Of a DNA stretch of 11,461 nt, positions 1-8,712 are shown piece after piece. The notes under the pieces are model-generated. The model saw only the letters and a program-made list of their open reading frames with translations. It did not search any database and was not told the origin of the DNA. A program made the translations under genes and the position numbers. Numbering within the stretch: the stretch's first letter is position 1; every line of letters starts with the position of its first letter. Origin of the DNA: Bacilli bacterium (GTDB lineage: Bacteria; Bacillota_I; Bacilli_A; RF39; UBA660); assembly GCA_900757295.1 (NCBI GenBank), contig CAAENH010000047.1, positions 1-11,461 on the forward strand, written 5' to 3'.

Positions 1-1
1 A

Positions 2-1147
2 AATGAAGATGCTTTAGATAAAATATTAGAAGTAGAAAATAAAAGAGCAGATGATGCAAATGCCAAAAGAAAAAAAATAAAAGCCGTATATTATTCTATA
101 AAATATGCTGCAATAGGTTATTTGATATTCTTAATTGTTATGTGGATATACATATATGTTAAGTTTGATAAAGAATATAAAGCTGATTTTAAAAATAAAT
201 ATAATAGAGAATTTATAGATGATTATAATGTTGAAGTAATTGATTATTTATTTAATAAAAATATTACTCCTAATGCTATGAGTGCTTCAATAATGAATTT
301 GGTTTATAAAAAGAATATTAGTGTTGAAGAAATGCCTAGTGACAAAAAGAAAAAAGAATACACATTTAAATTATTAAATAAAGAAAATTTAAGTAAATCT
401 GAAGAATATTTAATAGAATTCCTTTTTGATACTGTTGGTAATGGTAGTGTATTTACAACAAAAAAATTAAAAGATTATGCAAAATCTACATCATCATATT
501 CTACTTTTACTAGTAAATATTCAACTTGGAAAAACAATGTTATTCAAGAAGGTCAACAACAGAATTTTTATGAATCAAACACTAAAATTAAATTTATAGG
601 TCTAATAATAGCTTTAATAGGTGGTTTAATTTTTGTCACTAATATACTATGTAATACAGACATTTTAATTGCTTATGCCTTAATTATTCCGATTGTAATT
701 TTTGCAATATATATTATGACTTTTAATCGTCGTACAAAGAATGGTAATGAAGATTATGCAAAATGGAAAGCTTTTAAAAATTTCTTAAATGATTTTGGTA
801 CTTTTGATATAAAAGAGTTACCAGAGATAACTCTTTGGGAAAGATATATGGTATATGCTACAATTTTTGGATTAGCTAAAAAAGTTCAAAAATCTATGAA
901 TGTATATATTCAAGAACTTGATCCTAATGGTACTTTGTATCCTTATTATTATAATAGTTGGATGTATTATGATTTAAATTATGCTGTTGCTGATAGTGTT
1001 AATAGTGCTGTTAATTCAGCTGTAAATTATAGTATTAATACTGCTAATGCTAATTCTAGCTATTCAAGTGGTTCTGGCTTTGGTGGAGGATTTTCCTCTG
1101 GTGGAGGCGGCGGCTTCGGTGGAGGCGGCGGAGGTCACGGATTTTAA
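2..1147 (+). CDS. DUF2207-family membrane protein, 3' part (5' end outside window)
   Basis: The frame is open from base 2 with no stop, so this is the C-terminal 381 residues of a longer protein. A TTG at 122 lies inside a membrane helix and is not a credible start. Visible order, numbering from base 2: a charged stretch (about 1-30); a membrane helix (about 32-54); a soluble domain with the Pro-Asn-Ala-Met-Ser-Ala pattern that DUF2207 proteins show after this helix (about 70-185); two adjacent helices (about 197-217 and 221-240); a soluble stretch with a Leu-Trp-Glu-Arg-Tyr-Met-Val-Tyr-Ala block, resembling the 'E-x-LPYA-x-ALG' block of DUF2207; an Asn/Ser/Ala/Val-rich segment; and a Gly-rich C-terminus ending GHGF. 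Complete family members add an N-terminal signal peptide and an extracytoplasmic DUF2207 domain, which would lie upstream. The biochemical function of the family is unknown. The family call is by pattern and tail. Confidence 0.8.
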   Translation, partial: NEDALDKILEVENKRADDANAKRKKIKAVYYSIKYAAIGYLIFLIVMWIYIYVKFDKEYKADFKNKYNREFIDDYNVEVIDYLFNKNITPNAMSASIMNLVYKKNISVEEMPSDKKKKEYTFKLLNKENLSKSEEYLIEFLFDTVGNGSVFTTKKLKDYAKSTSSYSTFTSKYSTWKNNVIQEGQQQNFYESNTKIKFIGLIIALIGGLIFVTNILCNTDILIAYALIIPIVIFAIYIMTFNRRTKNGNEDYAKWKAFKNFLNDFGTFDIKELPEITLWERYMVYATIFGLAKKVQKSMNVYIQELDPNGTLYPYYYNSWMYYDLNYAVADSVNSAVNSAVNYSINTANANSSYSSGSGFGGGFSSGGGGGFGGGGGGHGF

Positions 1148-1152
1148 AATAG

Positions 1153-1180
1153 AATCTTCATTTAAATGAAGATTTTTATA
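1153..1180 (+). terminator. Rho-independent terminator of the DUF2207 gene
   Basis: A perfect palindrome (ATCTTCATTT followed by AAATGAAGAT, 1154-1173; one more A-T pair outside) begins six bases after the stop codon and runs into a T-rich tract (1173-1177, then TATA). The stem is AT-rich, and the palindrome needs a small loop at its centre, so it is a modest terminator. Position and the following T tract support the call. It separates the membrane-protein gene from the polymerase genes. Confidence 0.7.
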
Positions 1181-1196
1181 TACTTGTTTTTAAGGT

Positions 1197-1208
1197 GCAT
1201 GATATAAT
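1197..1208 (+). promoter_or_regulatory. Extended -10 promoter for dnaE
   Basis: TG-A-TATAAT at 1200-1208 is a perfect extended -10 element (TGnTATAAT). The expected -35 region (about 1179-1186) is poor and overlaps the end of the terminator's T tract, so recognition would lean on the TG extension. Transcription would begin near 1215, giving a leader of about 25 nt before the ATG at 1241. It is the only good promoter-like sequence between the terminator and dnaE. Confidence 0.65.
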
Positions 1209-1223
1209 AATTAATAATGACTT

Positions 1224-1235
1224 GGAGTAGGTGAT
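1224..1235 (+). promoter_or_regulatory. Ribosome binding site of dnaE
   Basis: GGAG (1224-1227) and GGTGAT (1230-1235) both match the 3' end of 16S rRNA. GGTGAT is 5 nt from the ATG at 1241 and is the better spaced. A nearer ATG at 1234 is in another frame, so 1241 is the only sensible start for dnaE. Confidence 0.6.
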
Positions 1236-1240
1236 GTTAA

Positions 1241-4147
1241 ATGTATTTTCCTTTATGTGTTACAACTGATCATACTTTGTTAAAAAGCATGATTAAAATA
1301 AAATCATTAATTGAATTTTGTAAACATAATAGCATAAATACTTGTGGTATTTGTGATGAAAATATGTTTGGAGTTATCGAGTTTTATAATGCCTGTTTAA
1401 ATAATAATATTAAACCAGTTATTGGTATAAATGTAAAACTAAATGATCAAGAAATATATCTTTATACCCAAAATTATAGTGGTTATCAAAATTTATTAAA
1501 AATAAATACTTTTATTCAAACTGAACAATTAAATATTGATTTTTTAGAGAAATATTCTTTAAACATTATATGTGTCATTCCTTTTAATAGTAAAGAATTA
1601 TATAACCAACTAAAAGAAATTTATGAAATCGTATATATTTCATATTCTACAAATTACGAAAAAAATAACGCTTTGGTTTTAACTGATAAAATTGTCTTTA
1701 TGCCTAAGATTAAATCTTTAACTATGGAAGATAGCACTTATCTAAATTATTTAAGTATGATAAATAATGCTAAAACGATAAATGAGTGTAAAATGCATGA
1801 TTATTCACTTAACAGTTATTATCTAGATTATACAGAAGAAGATATTAAAACAACAATTGATTTTTCTAAATTAATAAATATTGTAATTCCTAAAGATAAA
1901 ATATATATTCCTAAATATAAAAATGATAATGATTCATATACTTTTTTAGCTGCTTTAGCAAATAAAGGGTTAAGTAAGAGATTAAATAATGAAGTTGACC
2001 ATAAATATTTAGATAGATTAAACTATGAATTAAATGTAATAAAAGAAATGAACTTCTCAGATTATTTCTTAATTGTATATGATTATATTTTATATGCTAA
2101 AAAAAATAATATTTTAGTTGGACCTGGTAGAGGAAGTGCTGCAGGTTCTTTAGTTGCTTATTCTTTAGGAATTACTGATATTGATCCTTTAAAATATAAT
2201 TTATTATTTGAAAGATTCTTAAATAAAGAACGTGTAACAATGCCTGATATTGATGTTGATTTTGAAGATACTAAAAGACATTTAGTTATTGAGTATTTAA
2301 AAGATAAATATGGTTTATATAATGTAGCTAATATTATGACTTATTCTAATATGACAGCAAAGCAAGTACTAAGAGATGTCGCTAAAATATTAGAAATTGA
2401 AGAAAATGAATTAACTAAAGTAACTAAATTAATTGATCCTAAAGCAACATTACAAGAAAATTTAAATAATCAAGAATTAAAACAAACAGTTTTAAACAAT
2501 ACTAATTTTAAAAATATGTATAAAATAGCTTTAAAATTAGAAGGAATAAAACGTCAAATTAGTACTCATGCTGCTGGCGTTGTTATATCTAGTGAAAAAA
2601 TAGATAATCTTATTCCTATAGTAGTTAATACGGATAATATTATGACTGGATGTACTATGGAATATTTAGAAGATCTTGGTTTAATTAAGATGGACTTGCT
2701 AGCAATTAGAAATTTAAGAACTATTAAAGATATTTTAGATTTAATTAAAGAAAATTATAAGATAGATTTAAAATTATCAGAAATTCCTTTAGATGATTCC
2801 AAAACCTTAGATTTATTTAAAAATGGTAATACTATGGGTATTTTTCAGTTTGAAAGTGAAGGCATGAAAAGCGTTTTAAAAAAATTAAAGCCTTCATCAT
2901 TTAGTGATATAATTGCAACTATTGCTTTATACCGTCCTGGACCTATGGATAATATAAATGAGTATATCGCTCGAAAAAACAATTTAAAACAAATAGATTA
3001 TTTACATCCTAGTTTAGAGAATATTTTAAAAGAAACATACGGTATTATTATTTATCAAGAACAAATAATGCAAATATTGGTAAAGATGGGTAATTACTCT
3101 TATTTTCAAGCAGATAATATAAGAAGAGCAATGAGTAAAAAGAAAAAAGATGTAATGTTAAAAGAAAGAGAAATATTTATAGCTAAAAGTAAAGAAAATA
3201 ACTATAGTGAAGAAACTGCTATTAAAGTTTATGATTTAATAGTAAAATTTGCTAATTATGGATTTAATAAATCTCATAGTGTTGCTTATGCTTTAATTGG
3301 TTATCAAATGGGCTATCTAAAAGTTCATTATAGTTCTATATTTTATACTAATCTTTTGAATATGAGCATTGGTAGTGAAATAAAGACAAACGAATATCTT
3401 AATGCTTTAAAACAAATGAATATTAAACTAATTGCACCTTCTATTAATTATAGTAGTGATGTTTATACTATTAAAAATCATAAAATTTTATTACCATTTG
3501 GAATCATAAAAAATTTTGGTAATAATTTTACAGAAATTATTTTAAAAGAGAGACAAAATGGCATTTATTTAGATTTTACTGATTTTGTTAAGAGAACATT
3601 TAACAAAGGGATAACTAAAAAAGCTATTGAGGTTTTAATTTATAGTGGAGCATTTAATGAATTTGAATTAACTAAGAATACATTATTACATGCAATAGAT
3701 AATGTAATAGATTATGCTTTATTAACTAAAGACATTGATTCACCTTTGATTTTAAAACCACGATTAGAAAATTATGAAGAGCTAAATGAAAAAGAAATAA
3801 TTGATAAAGAAAAAGAAATATTTGGTTTTTATATAACAAACCATCCTGCTAGTAAATATATTAAGAATATTGTTAAAATCAATAATGTTGAAAATTATTT
3901 TGATAAATTTATTAAATGTGTAATTTTAGTAGATAGAATTTATAATATAAAAACTAAGAAAAATGAAACAATGAGTTTTATAACGGGAGAAGATGAAACT
4001 GGAATTTTAGATTTTATAATATTTCCTAATAAAAATAATTTGTTAACTAGATTTAAAAAAGATGATTTAGTATTAGTGAGCGGAAAAGTAGAAAAAAGAA
4101 TTGATAAATATCAAGTTATTGTATCAAATTTAGAAAAAATTAAATAA
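1241..4147 (+). CDS. dnaE: DNA polymerase III alpha subunit, DnaE type (short, divergent)
   Basis: C-family replicative DNA polymerase, 968 aa against about 1,100 usual for Bacillota DnaE. In low-GC Gram-positives DnaE extends RNA primers and hands over to PolC. Order: N-terminal PHP domain (about 1-220); polymerase palm and fingers (about 230-700) with GPGRGSAAGSLVAYSLGI at 294-311; two catalytic aspartates in MPDIDVDF (D336, D338); HAAGVVIS at 443-450; the third catalytic aspartate in IKMDLLAIR (D485); YRPGPM at 564-569; YQEQIM at 605-610; a helix-hairpin-helix region (about 785-808); and a C-terminal OB fold (about 890-968). All polymerase residues are present. The PHP metal site is not: the usual His-x-His near the start reads PLCVTT, and Thr-Asp-His reads CDEN. 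No clamp-binding motif is seen before the OB fold, and there is no tryptophan in the protein. There is no 3'-5' exonuclease domain, as expected for DnaE. polC follows after 36 nt. Confidence 0.95.
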   Translation: MYFPLCVTTDHTLLKSMIKIKSLIEFCKHNSINTCGICDENMFGVIEFYNACLNNNIKPVIGINVKLNDQEIYLYTQNYSGYQNLLKINTFIQTEQLNIDFLEKYSLNIICVIPFNSKELYNQLKEIYEIVYISYSTNYEKNNALVLTDKIVFMPKIKSLTMEDSTYLNYLSMINNAKTINECKMHDYSLNSYYLDYTEEDIKTTIDFSKLINIVIPKDKIYIPKYKNDNDSYTFLAALANKGLSKRLNNEVDHKYLDRLNYELNVIKEMNFSDYFLIVYDYILYAKKNNILVGPGRGSAAGSLVAYSLGITDIDPLKYNLLFERFLNKERVTMPDIDVDFEDTKRHLVIEYLKDKYGLYNVANIMTYSNMTAKQVLRDVAKILEIEENELTKVTKLIDPKATLQENLNNQELKQTVLNNTNFKNMYKIALKLEGIKRQISTHAAGVVISSEKIDNLIPIVVNTDNIMTGCTMEYLEDLGLIKMDLLAIRNLRTIKDILDLIKENYKIDLKLSEIPLDDSKTLDLFKNGNTMGIFQFESEGMKSVLKKLKPSSFSDIIATIALYRPGPMDNINEYIARKNNLKQIDYLHPSLENILKETYGIIIYQEQIMQILVKMGNYSYFQADNIRRAMSKKKKDVMLKEREIFIAKSKENNYSEETAIKVYDLIVKFANYGFNKSHSVAYALIGYQMGYLKVHYSSIFYTNLLNMSIGSEIKTNEYLNALKQMNIKLIAPSINYSSDVYTIKNHKILLPFGIIKNFGNNFTEIILKERQNGIYLDFTDFVKRTFNKGITKKAIEVLIYSGAFNEFELTKNTLLHAIDNVIDYALLTKDIDSPLILKPRLENYEELNEKEIIDKEKEIFGFYITNHPASKYIKNIVKINNVENYFDKFIKCVILVDRIYNIKTKKNETMSFITGEDETGILDFIIFPNKNNLLTRFKKDDLVLVSGKVEKRIDKYQVIVSNLEKIK

Positions 4148-4160
4148 TTTATGTTAAAAT
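4131..4160 (+). promoter_or_regulatory. Possible promoter between dnaE and polC
   Basis: TG-T-TAAAAT at 4152-4160 fits an extended -10 element (5 of 6 in the hexamer). Eighteen bases upstream, inside the dnaE end, TAGAAA (4131-4136) matches a -35 consensus at four of six places. Transcription would start near 4167 and give a very short leader to polC. In such AT-rich DNA chance matches are common, and polC could equally be read through from the dnaE promoter. Confidence 0.3.
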
Positions 4161-4165
4161 AACAA

Positions 4166-4175
4166 AAGAAAGAAG
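4166..4175 (+). promoter_or_regulatory. Weak ribosome binding site of polC
   Basis: The purine run AAGAAAGAAG ends 8 nt before the ATG at 4184. It lacks a GGAG core, so it is weaker than the other sites in the window, although polC is an essential and moderately expressed gene. An earlier ATG at 4151 opens only a three-codon frame, so 4184 is kept as the start. Confidence 0.45.
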
Positions 4176-4183
4176 TTTACAAT

Positions 4184-7100
4184 ATGAAAGATACAGATAG
4201 ATTTTTTAAAAGTATAAAATTTGAAGATAGTAATAAGGATTTTAAGGATACTTCTATAGAAAAAGTGGTAATAAATAAACAAACTGAAAAATTTATTGTT
4301 TATTTAAATATAAAAGATATTTTGAAAAAAGATATTATTGATTCTTTATTTGCTGCTTTAAAAAATAAAATAAATGGATTAAAAGAAGTAGATGTAAAAA
4401 TTAATTATTTGAATAAAAATAGTGAAGTAATTTTAGAGTATTTTAAAATATTATTTAGCGAATTATTAGAAAAAAGACCATCTTTAATTGGACTACTTGA
4501 TTCTAAAATATCAATGGATAATAATATTATAACTGTTGAAGTTAGTAATAAAATAGAAGAATTAGAAGTGGAAAAAGAAATTGATAATTTTTTAAATAGG
4601 TTAGAGAAATATGGTTTTAATGATATAAAAATAGAAACTTACTTAAATAAAGAATTAGAGCAAAATATAATAAAAAGTATCAAAGAAAATAAAAGCGTAA
4701 GTGTAAAAAAAGAAGTTGAAGAGGAAAGTAATATTATTATGGGTAAACATATTGATGGTGATATAGAAAGCCTAGATAATATTTTAGCTGATACTAAAAA
4801 TATAATTGTTGAAGCTTATATATTTGGAATTGATACTATGGAACGTGAAAATATAAATATTATTACTTTGAAAATTAGTGATAAGACAAATAGTATGCTT
4901 GCAAAAGTTTTTAAAAGAGATAAAGATGAATATCATAGTGTTTTAAAACATTTAAAAGAAGGCTCTTGGTATAGATTTCATGGTAATGTAGATTTTGATA
5001 ATTTTGCTAAAGATTTAGTTTTAAGTATTAGAAACTTAGAAAAAATAGATTCAAAAGATAACAAGCTAGTTGATGATGCAGAAGTAAAAAGGGTTGAGTT
5101 ACATGCTCATACTTTTATGAGTATGATGGATAGTGTTGTTCCAGCAAAAGATTTAATGAAACATGCCTTAGCCTTAGGCCATAAAGCAGTTGCTGTTACC
5201 GATCATAACTGTTTGCAATCTTATCCAGATTTATATCATGAAGTATGTGCTTATAATAAAGGAAAAGAAGGCGAAGATCGTTTTAAAGTACTGTATGGGG
5301 CTGAGCTAAATGTTGTTAATGATGATGTTGATGTTGTATTTAATCCAAAAGAATATAATTTAATGGATCAAACTTATGTTGTTTTTGATACTGAAACAAC
5401 TGGATTTCACCCAGGACATGATCAAATGATTGAAATTGGAGCAGTAAAAATCAAAAATGACGAAATTATAGATCGCTTTGATGAATTAATTGATCCTCAA
5501 AGGCCACTTCCAAAAAAGATTACAGAGCTAACATGTATAACTGATGAAATGTTGCAAGGCAAAGATAGCGAAGAAAATGTAACTAAAAGATTTTTAGAGT
5601 GGGTAGGAGATCTACCAATGGTTGCTCATAATGCTAAATTTGATATTTCATTTATGAAGATGTCTATGCAAAAATACAGGTTAGGTGAATTTGAAAACAC
5701 AGTACTTGATACAATGAGTATTGCACGTATTTTAAATCCTGACTGGCCAAACCATAAATTAACAACGTTAGTAAGAAGATATAAAATTGACTGGGATGAA
5801 GATGCTCATCATAGAGCAGATTATGATAGTGAAGGAACTGCAAAAGCTTTTTATAAAATGGCTAAAATAATGTATGATCGAAATATTGAAACAACTATGG
5901 ATGTTTATAATTCTATTGATCAGGAACAATTAGTTAAGTTTTCATTTCCTTTCCATATAACTTTATATGCTAAAAATAAAGTTGGTTTAAAAAATTTATT
6001 TAAGATAATAAGTATGGCAAATACTAAATACTTATATAAAAATGATCAACCAAAAATACCACGTAAAGAGATTATTGCTCATAAAGATGGCCTAATTATA
6101 GGTAGTGGTTGTGTTAATGGTGAAATTTTTGAAGCTGCTTTGACAAAAGAAGATGATGAATTATCAAATATGATGCAATTCTATGATTTTATAGAAGTAC
6201 AACCGATAGAACATATGACTCAGCTTTTACAAATGGAATCAAGTGGATTTAAAACAGAAATTGATTTACAAAATCATATTAAAAAGATAATAAGAGTAGC
6301 TAAAGAAGCCGGTAAAATTGTCTGTGCAACTGGTGATGTTCATAATTTAACTAAAGAAGATAAAATTTATCGTGAGATAATATGTGCTCAAAGAACAAAT
6401 GGTAAATTGCATCCTCTTAATAGAAAAGGTATTACTGTACCAAATATGTCTTTTAAAACTACAAATGAAATGAAAGAAGCTTTTTCTTTCTTAGAAAATC
6501 AAGAACTAATTGAAGAAATAGTTGTAGAGAATACTAATAAAATAGCAGATGAAATAGAAGAATTAGAAGTAATTATTGAAACTGGTGGTATTCCATTTGC
6601 ACCTAAAATTGATAATTCACAGATGATAGTTACAAATATGGTTTATGAAAAAGCTACTAGATTGTATGGATTTCCACTTCCTCATCATATAGAAGAACGT
6701 TTAGCTTTAGAATTATATGGAGCAAAATTTATCGATGCTTTAAAATTAGTCGTAGATAATGATGAAGAAAAATTATATCCATATTTACATGATACAGTAA
6801 CAAAGGGACCTGAAGTAGTTGCCCAAGAGATGGCAAAAGGTTTAATGATAGCCAATAGTGAACTTACTCAAGAAGAAGCTTTAAAAGAAGCAAATGATCA
6901 ACTTACTGCAATTATTGGAGCTAATTTTGACGTTATATATTTAATTGCTCAAAAATTAGTTAAACATTCTAATGACGAAGGTTATTTGGTTGGATCCCGT
7001 GGTTCAGTTGGCTCATCTTTAGTTGCATATATGATGGGAATAACTGAAGTAAATAGTTTATCTCCGCATTATAGATGTCCAAAATGTAAAAAGAGTTTCT

Positions 7101-8701
7101 TTAATGATGAAAATGGTGATTCTTATGGTAATACATATAAGTGCGGTTATGATTTACCAGATAAAGAATGTAGTGATTGCCATGTTCCATTTGTAAAAGA
7201 TGGGCATGATATTCCATTTGAAACTTTCTTAGGCTTTAATGCTGATAAAGTTCCTGATATTGACCTTAACTTCTCTGATTTAAATCAAGCAAGCGCCCAT
7301 GAATATACAAAAGTATTGTTTGGGGTAGATAATGTTTATAGAGCAGGTACTATTGGAACAGTTGCCGAAAAGACAGCGTTTGGTTTTGTAAGAGGTTATT
7401 GTGAAGAAAAAAATATTATTATGCGAAATATTGAAGTTGAAAGATTAGCTAAGGGCTGTACTGGTGTAAAAAGAACAACTGGTCAACATCCAGGTGGTAT
7501 TGTTGTTATTCCTGGTTATATGGATGTATATGATTTTACACCTTTTCAATATCCGGCAGAAGATCCAACAAGTGCATGGCGAACTACTCATTTTGATTAC
7601 CATGCTATAGATCAAGATGTATTAAAATTAGATATACTAGGACATACAGATCCAACTCAATTAAGAATGATTCAAGATATTACAGGTGATGATATCACAA
7701 AAGTTCCATTAGATGATAAAGCAACAATGTCTATTTTTACTTCAACTAAAGCTTTAGGAGTTACAAAAGATCAAATAATGTGTGAAACAGGAACTCTTGG
7801 TGTTCCCGAATTTGGAACCGGATTTACAATAAAATTAGTAGAAGATACTAAACCAACAACGTTTGCAGAGTTAGTTAAAATTTCAGGACTTGCTCATGGA
7901 ACTGATGTATGGTTAGGTAATGCTCAAGAATTAATTAAAAATAATGTAGTTCCTTTTGCCAAAGTTATTGGGTGTCGTGACGATATTATGGTTGAACTTA
8001 TGTATCGAGGATTACCACCTTTTAAAGCGTTTAAAATAATGGAATTTGTTAGAAAAGGAAGAGCAAGTAAGCCAAAAGATGCTCAAGAATGGCAAGAATA
8101 TGTTAAACTAATGCATGAATATGACGTAGATGAATGGTTTATTAATTCATGTGCTAAAATTAAGTACATGTTTCCAAAAGCTCATGCTGCTGCATATGTT
8201 ACTTCTGCTTTTAGAATAGCATGGTATAAAGTTCATAAACCAATAGTTTATTATGCAACATATTTTTCGACTCGTTTTGATGATTTTGATGTTTTAGCAA
8301 TGATTGGAGGATATGACTCAATTAAAACTAAAATGATGGAATTACAATCTAAGGGATATGATATGACTAATAAAGAATCATCAACATTAGAAACTTTAAA
8401 ACTTGCTTTAGAAGCAACTGCTCGAGGTTTTAATTTTAAAAATATTGACATAGAAAAAAGCGATTCGCATAATTTTGTTATAGATGAGGATGAAAAATCT
8501 TTGATCATGCCATTTAGAGCTCTTGATGGTTTGGGAGAACAGGTTGCAAGAACTATAATTGCTGAAAGAGAAAATAAGCCTTATTACAGTATTGAAGATT
8601 TACAAATAAGAGGTAAAGTTAATACTACGACTATGGCTAAACTGCGTGCTTTAGGAGTATTAGATGGTATGCCAGAGACTTCTCAATTAAGTTTATTTTA
8701 G
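4184..8701 (+). CDS. polC: DNA polymerase III PolC type (alpha subunit with built-in 3'-5' exonuclease)
   Basis: Processive replicative polymerase of low-GC Gram-positives, 1,505 aa, slightly longer than the usual 1,430-1,450. Order: N-terminal domain (about 1-180, Lys/Glu-rich linker at its end); OB fold (about 205-290); PHP domain in two halves (about 303-393 and 575-735) with LHAHT (H307, H309), VTDH (D340, H341), GAEL (E374) and GDVH (D718, H720); a DEDDh proofreading exonuclease inserted between them (about 397-560) with FDTETTG (D402, E404), AHNAKFD (D487) and HRADYD (H543, D548); then the polymerase (about 740-1505). The polymerase has GSRGSVGSSLVAY at 937-949, a zinc-binding insertion (C965, C968, C987, C996, C999 as candidate ligands), catalytic aspartates D1025 and D1027 in PDIDLNF and D1150 in LKLDILGH. 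The last five residues, QLSLF, are a consensus sliding-clamp-binding motif. All catalytic sites look intact. Its TAG stop overlaps the ribosome binding site of the next gene. Confidence 0.97.
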   Translation: MKDTDRFFKSIKFEDSNKDFKDTSIEKVVINKQTEKFIVYLNIKDILKKDIIDSLFAALKNKINGLKEVDVKINYLNKNSEVILEYFKILFSELLEKRPSLIGLLDSKISMDNNIITVEVSNKIEELEVEKEIDNFLNRLEKYGFNDIKIETYLNKELEQNIIKSIKENKSVSVKKEVEEESNIIMGKHIDGDIESLDNILADTKNIIVEAYIFGIDTMERENINIITLKISDKTNSMLAKVFKRDKDEYHSVLKHLKEGSWYRFHGNVDFDNFAKDLVLSIRNLEKIDSKDNKLVDDAEVKRVELHAHTFMSMMDSVVPAKDLMKHALALGHKAVAVTDHNCLQSYPDLYHEVCAYNKGKEGEDRFKVLYGAELNVVNDDVDVVFNPKEYNLMDQTYVVFDTETTGFHPGHDQMIEIGAVKIKNDEIIDRFDELIDPQRPLPKKITELTCITDEMLQGKDSEENVTKRFLEWVGDLPMVAHNAKFDISFMKMSMQKYRLGEFENTVLDTMSIARILNPDWPNHKLTTLVRRYKIDWDEDAHHRADYDSEGTAKAFYKMAKIMYDRNIETTMDVYNSIDQEQLVKFSFPFHITLYAKNKVGLKNLFKIISMANTKYLYKNDQPKIPRKEIIAHKDGLIIGSGCVNGEIFEAALTKEDDELSNMMQFYDFIEVQPIEHMTQLLQMESSGFKTEIDLQNHIKKIIRVAKEAGKIVCATGDVHNLTKEDKIYREIICAQRTNGKLHPLNRKGITVPNMSFKTTNEMKEAFSFLENQELIEEIVVENTNKIADEIEELEVIIETGGIPFAPKIDNSQMIVTNMVYEKATRLYGFPLPHHIEERLALELYGAKFIDALKLVVDNDEEKLYPYLHDTVTKGPEVVAQEMAKGLMIANSELTQEEALKEANDQLTAIIGANFDVIYLIAQKLVKHSNDEGYLVGSRGSVGSSLVAYMMGITEVNSLSPHYRCPKCKKSFFNDENGDSYGNTYKCGYDLPDKECSDCHVPFVKDGHDIPFETFLGFNADKVPDIDLNFSDLNQASAHEYTKVLFGVDNVYRAGTIGTVAEKTAFGFVRGYCEEKNIIMRNIEVERLAKGCTGVKRTTGQHPGGIVVIPGYMDVYDFTPFQYPAEDPTSAWRTTHFDYHAIDQDVLKLDILGHTDPTQLRMIQDITGDDITKVPLDDKATMSIFTSTKALGVTKDQIMCETGTLGVPEFGTGFTIKLVEDTKPTTFAELVKISGLAHGTDVWLGNAQELIKNNVVPFAKVIGCRDDIMVELMYRGLPPFKAFKIMEFVRKGRASKPKDAQEWQEYVKLMHEYDVDEWFINSCAKIKYMFPKAHAAAYVTSAFRIAWYKVHKPIVYYATYFSTRFDDFDVLAMIGGYDSIKTKMMELQSKGYDMTNKESSTLETLKLALEATARGFNFKNIDIEKSDSHNFVIDEDEKSLIMPFRALDGLGEQVARTIIAERENKPYYSIEDLQIRGKVNTTTMAKLRALGVLDGMPETSQLSLF

Positions 8702-8704
8702 GAG
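8700..8704 (+). promoter_or_regulatory. Ribosome binding site that decides an ATT start for the C26 peptidase
   Basis: AGGAG at 8700-8704 uses the last two bases of the polC TAG stop. It lies 8 nt from the ATT at 8713, an ideal distance, but directly against the ATG at 8705, which is too close and opens only a six-codon frame. The site therefore points to ATT as initiator and to translational coupling with polC. Confidence 0.6.
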
Positions 8705-8712
8705 ATGATTTT

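Noticed and set aside
122..1147. Complete 341-aa membrane protein starting at TTG 122
   Set aside because: The frame stays open to base 2, and the TTG is inside a membrane helix with no ribosome site, so the gene is cut by the window edge rather than starting here.
4148..4183. Terminator or small RNA between dnaE and polC
   Set aside because: The 36-nt gap holds no inverted repeat; only a possible -10 and a weak ribosome site are visible.
5370..5870. The exonuclease block inside polC as a separate or inserted gene
   Set aside because: A DEDDh exonuclease within the PHP domain is the normal PolC architecture, and the frame is continuous.
7070..7200. Cys-rich segment as a foreign insertion or rubredoxin-like domain in PolC
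   Set aside because: A four-cysteine zinc-binding element at this place is standard in PolC.
8251..8508. 85-aa open frame on the - strand inside polC
   Set aside because: It lies wholly inside the conserved polymerase region on the other strand, with no protein signature. It is a shadow of polC codon structure.
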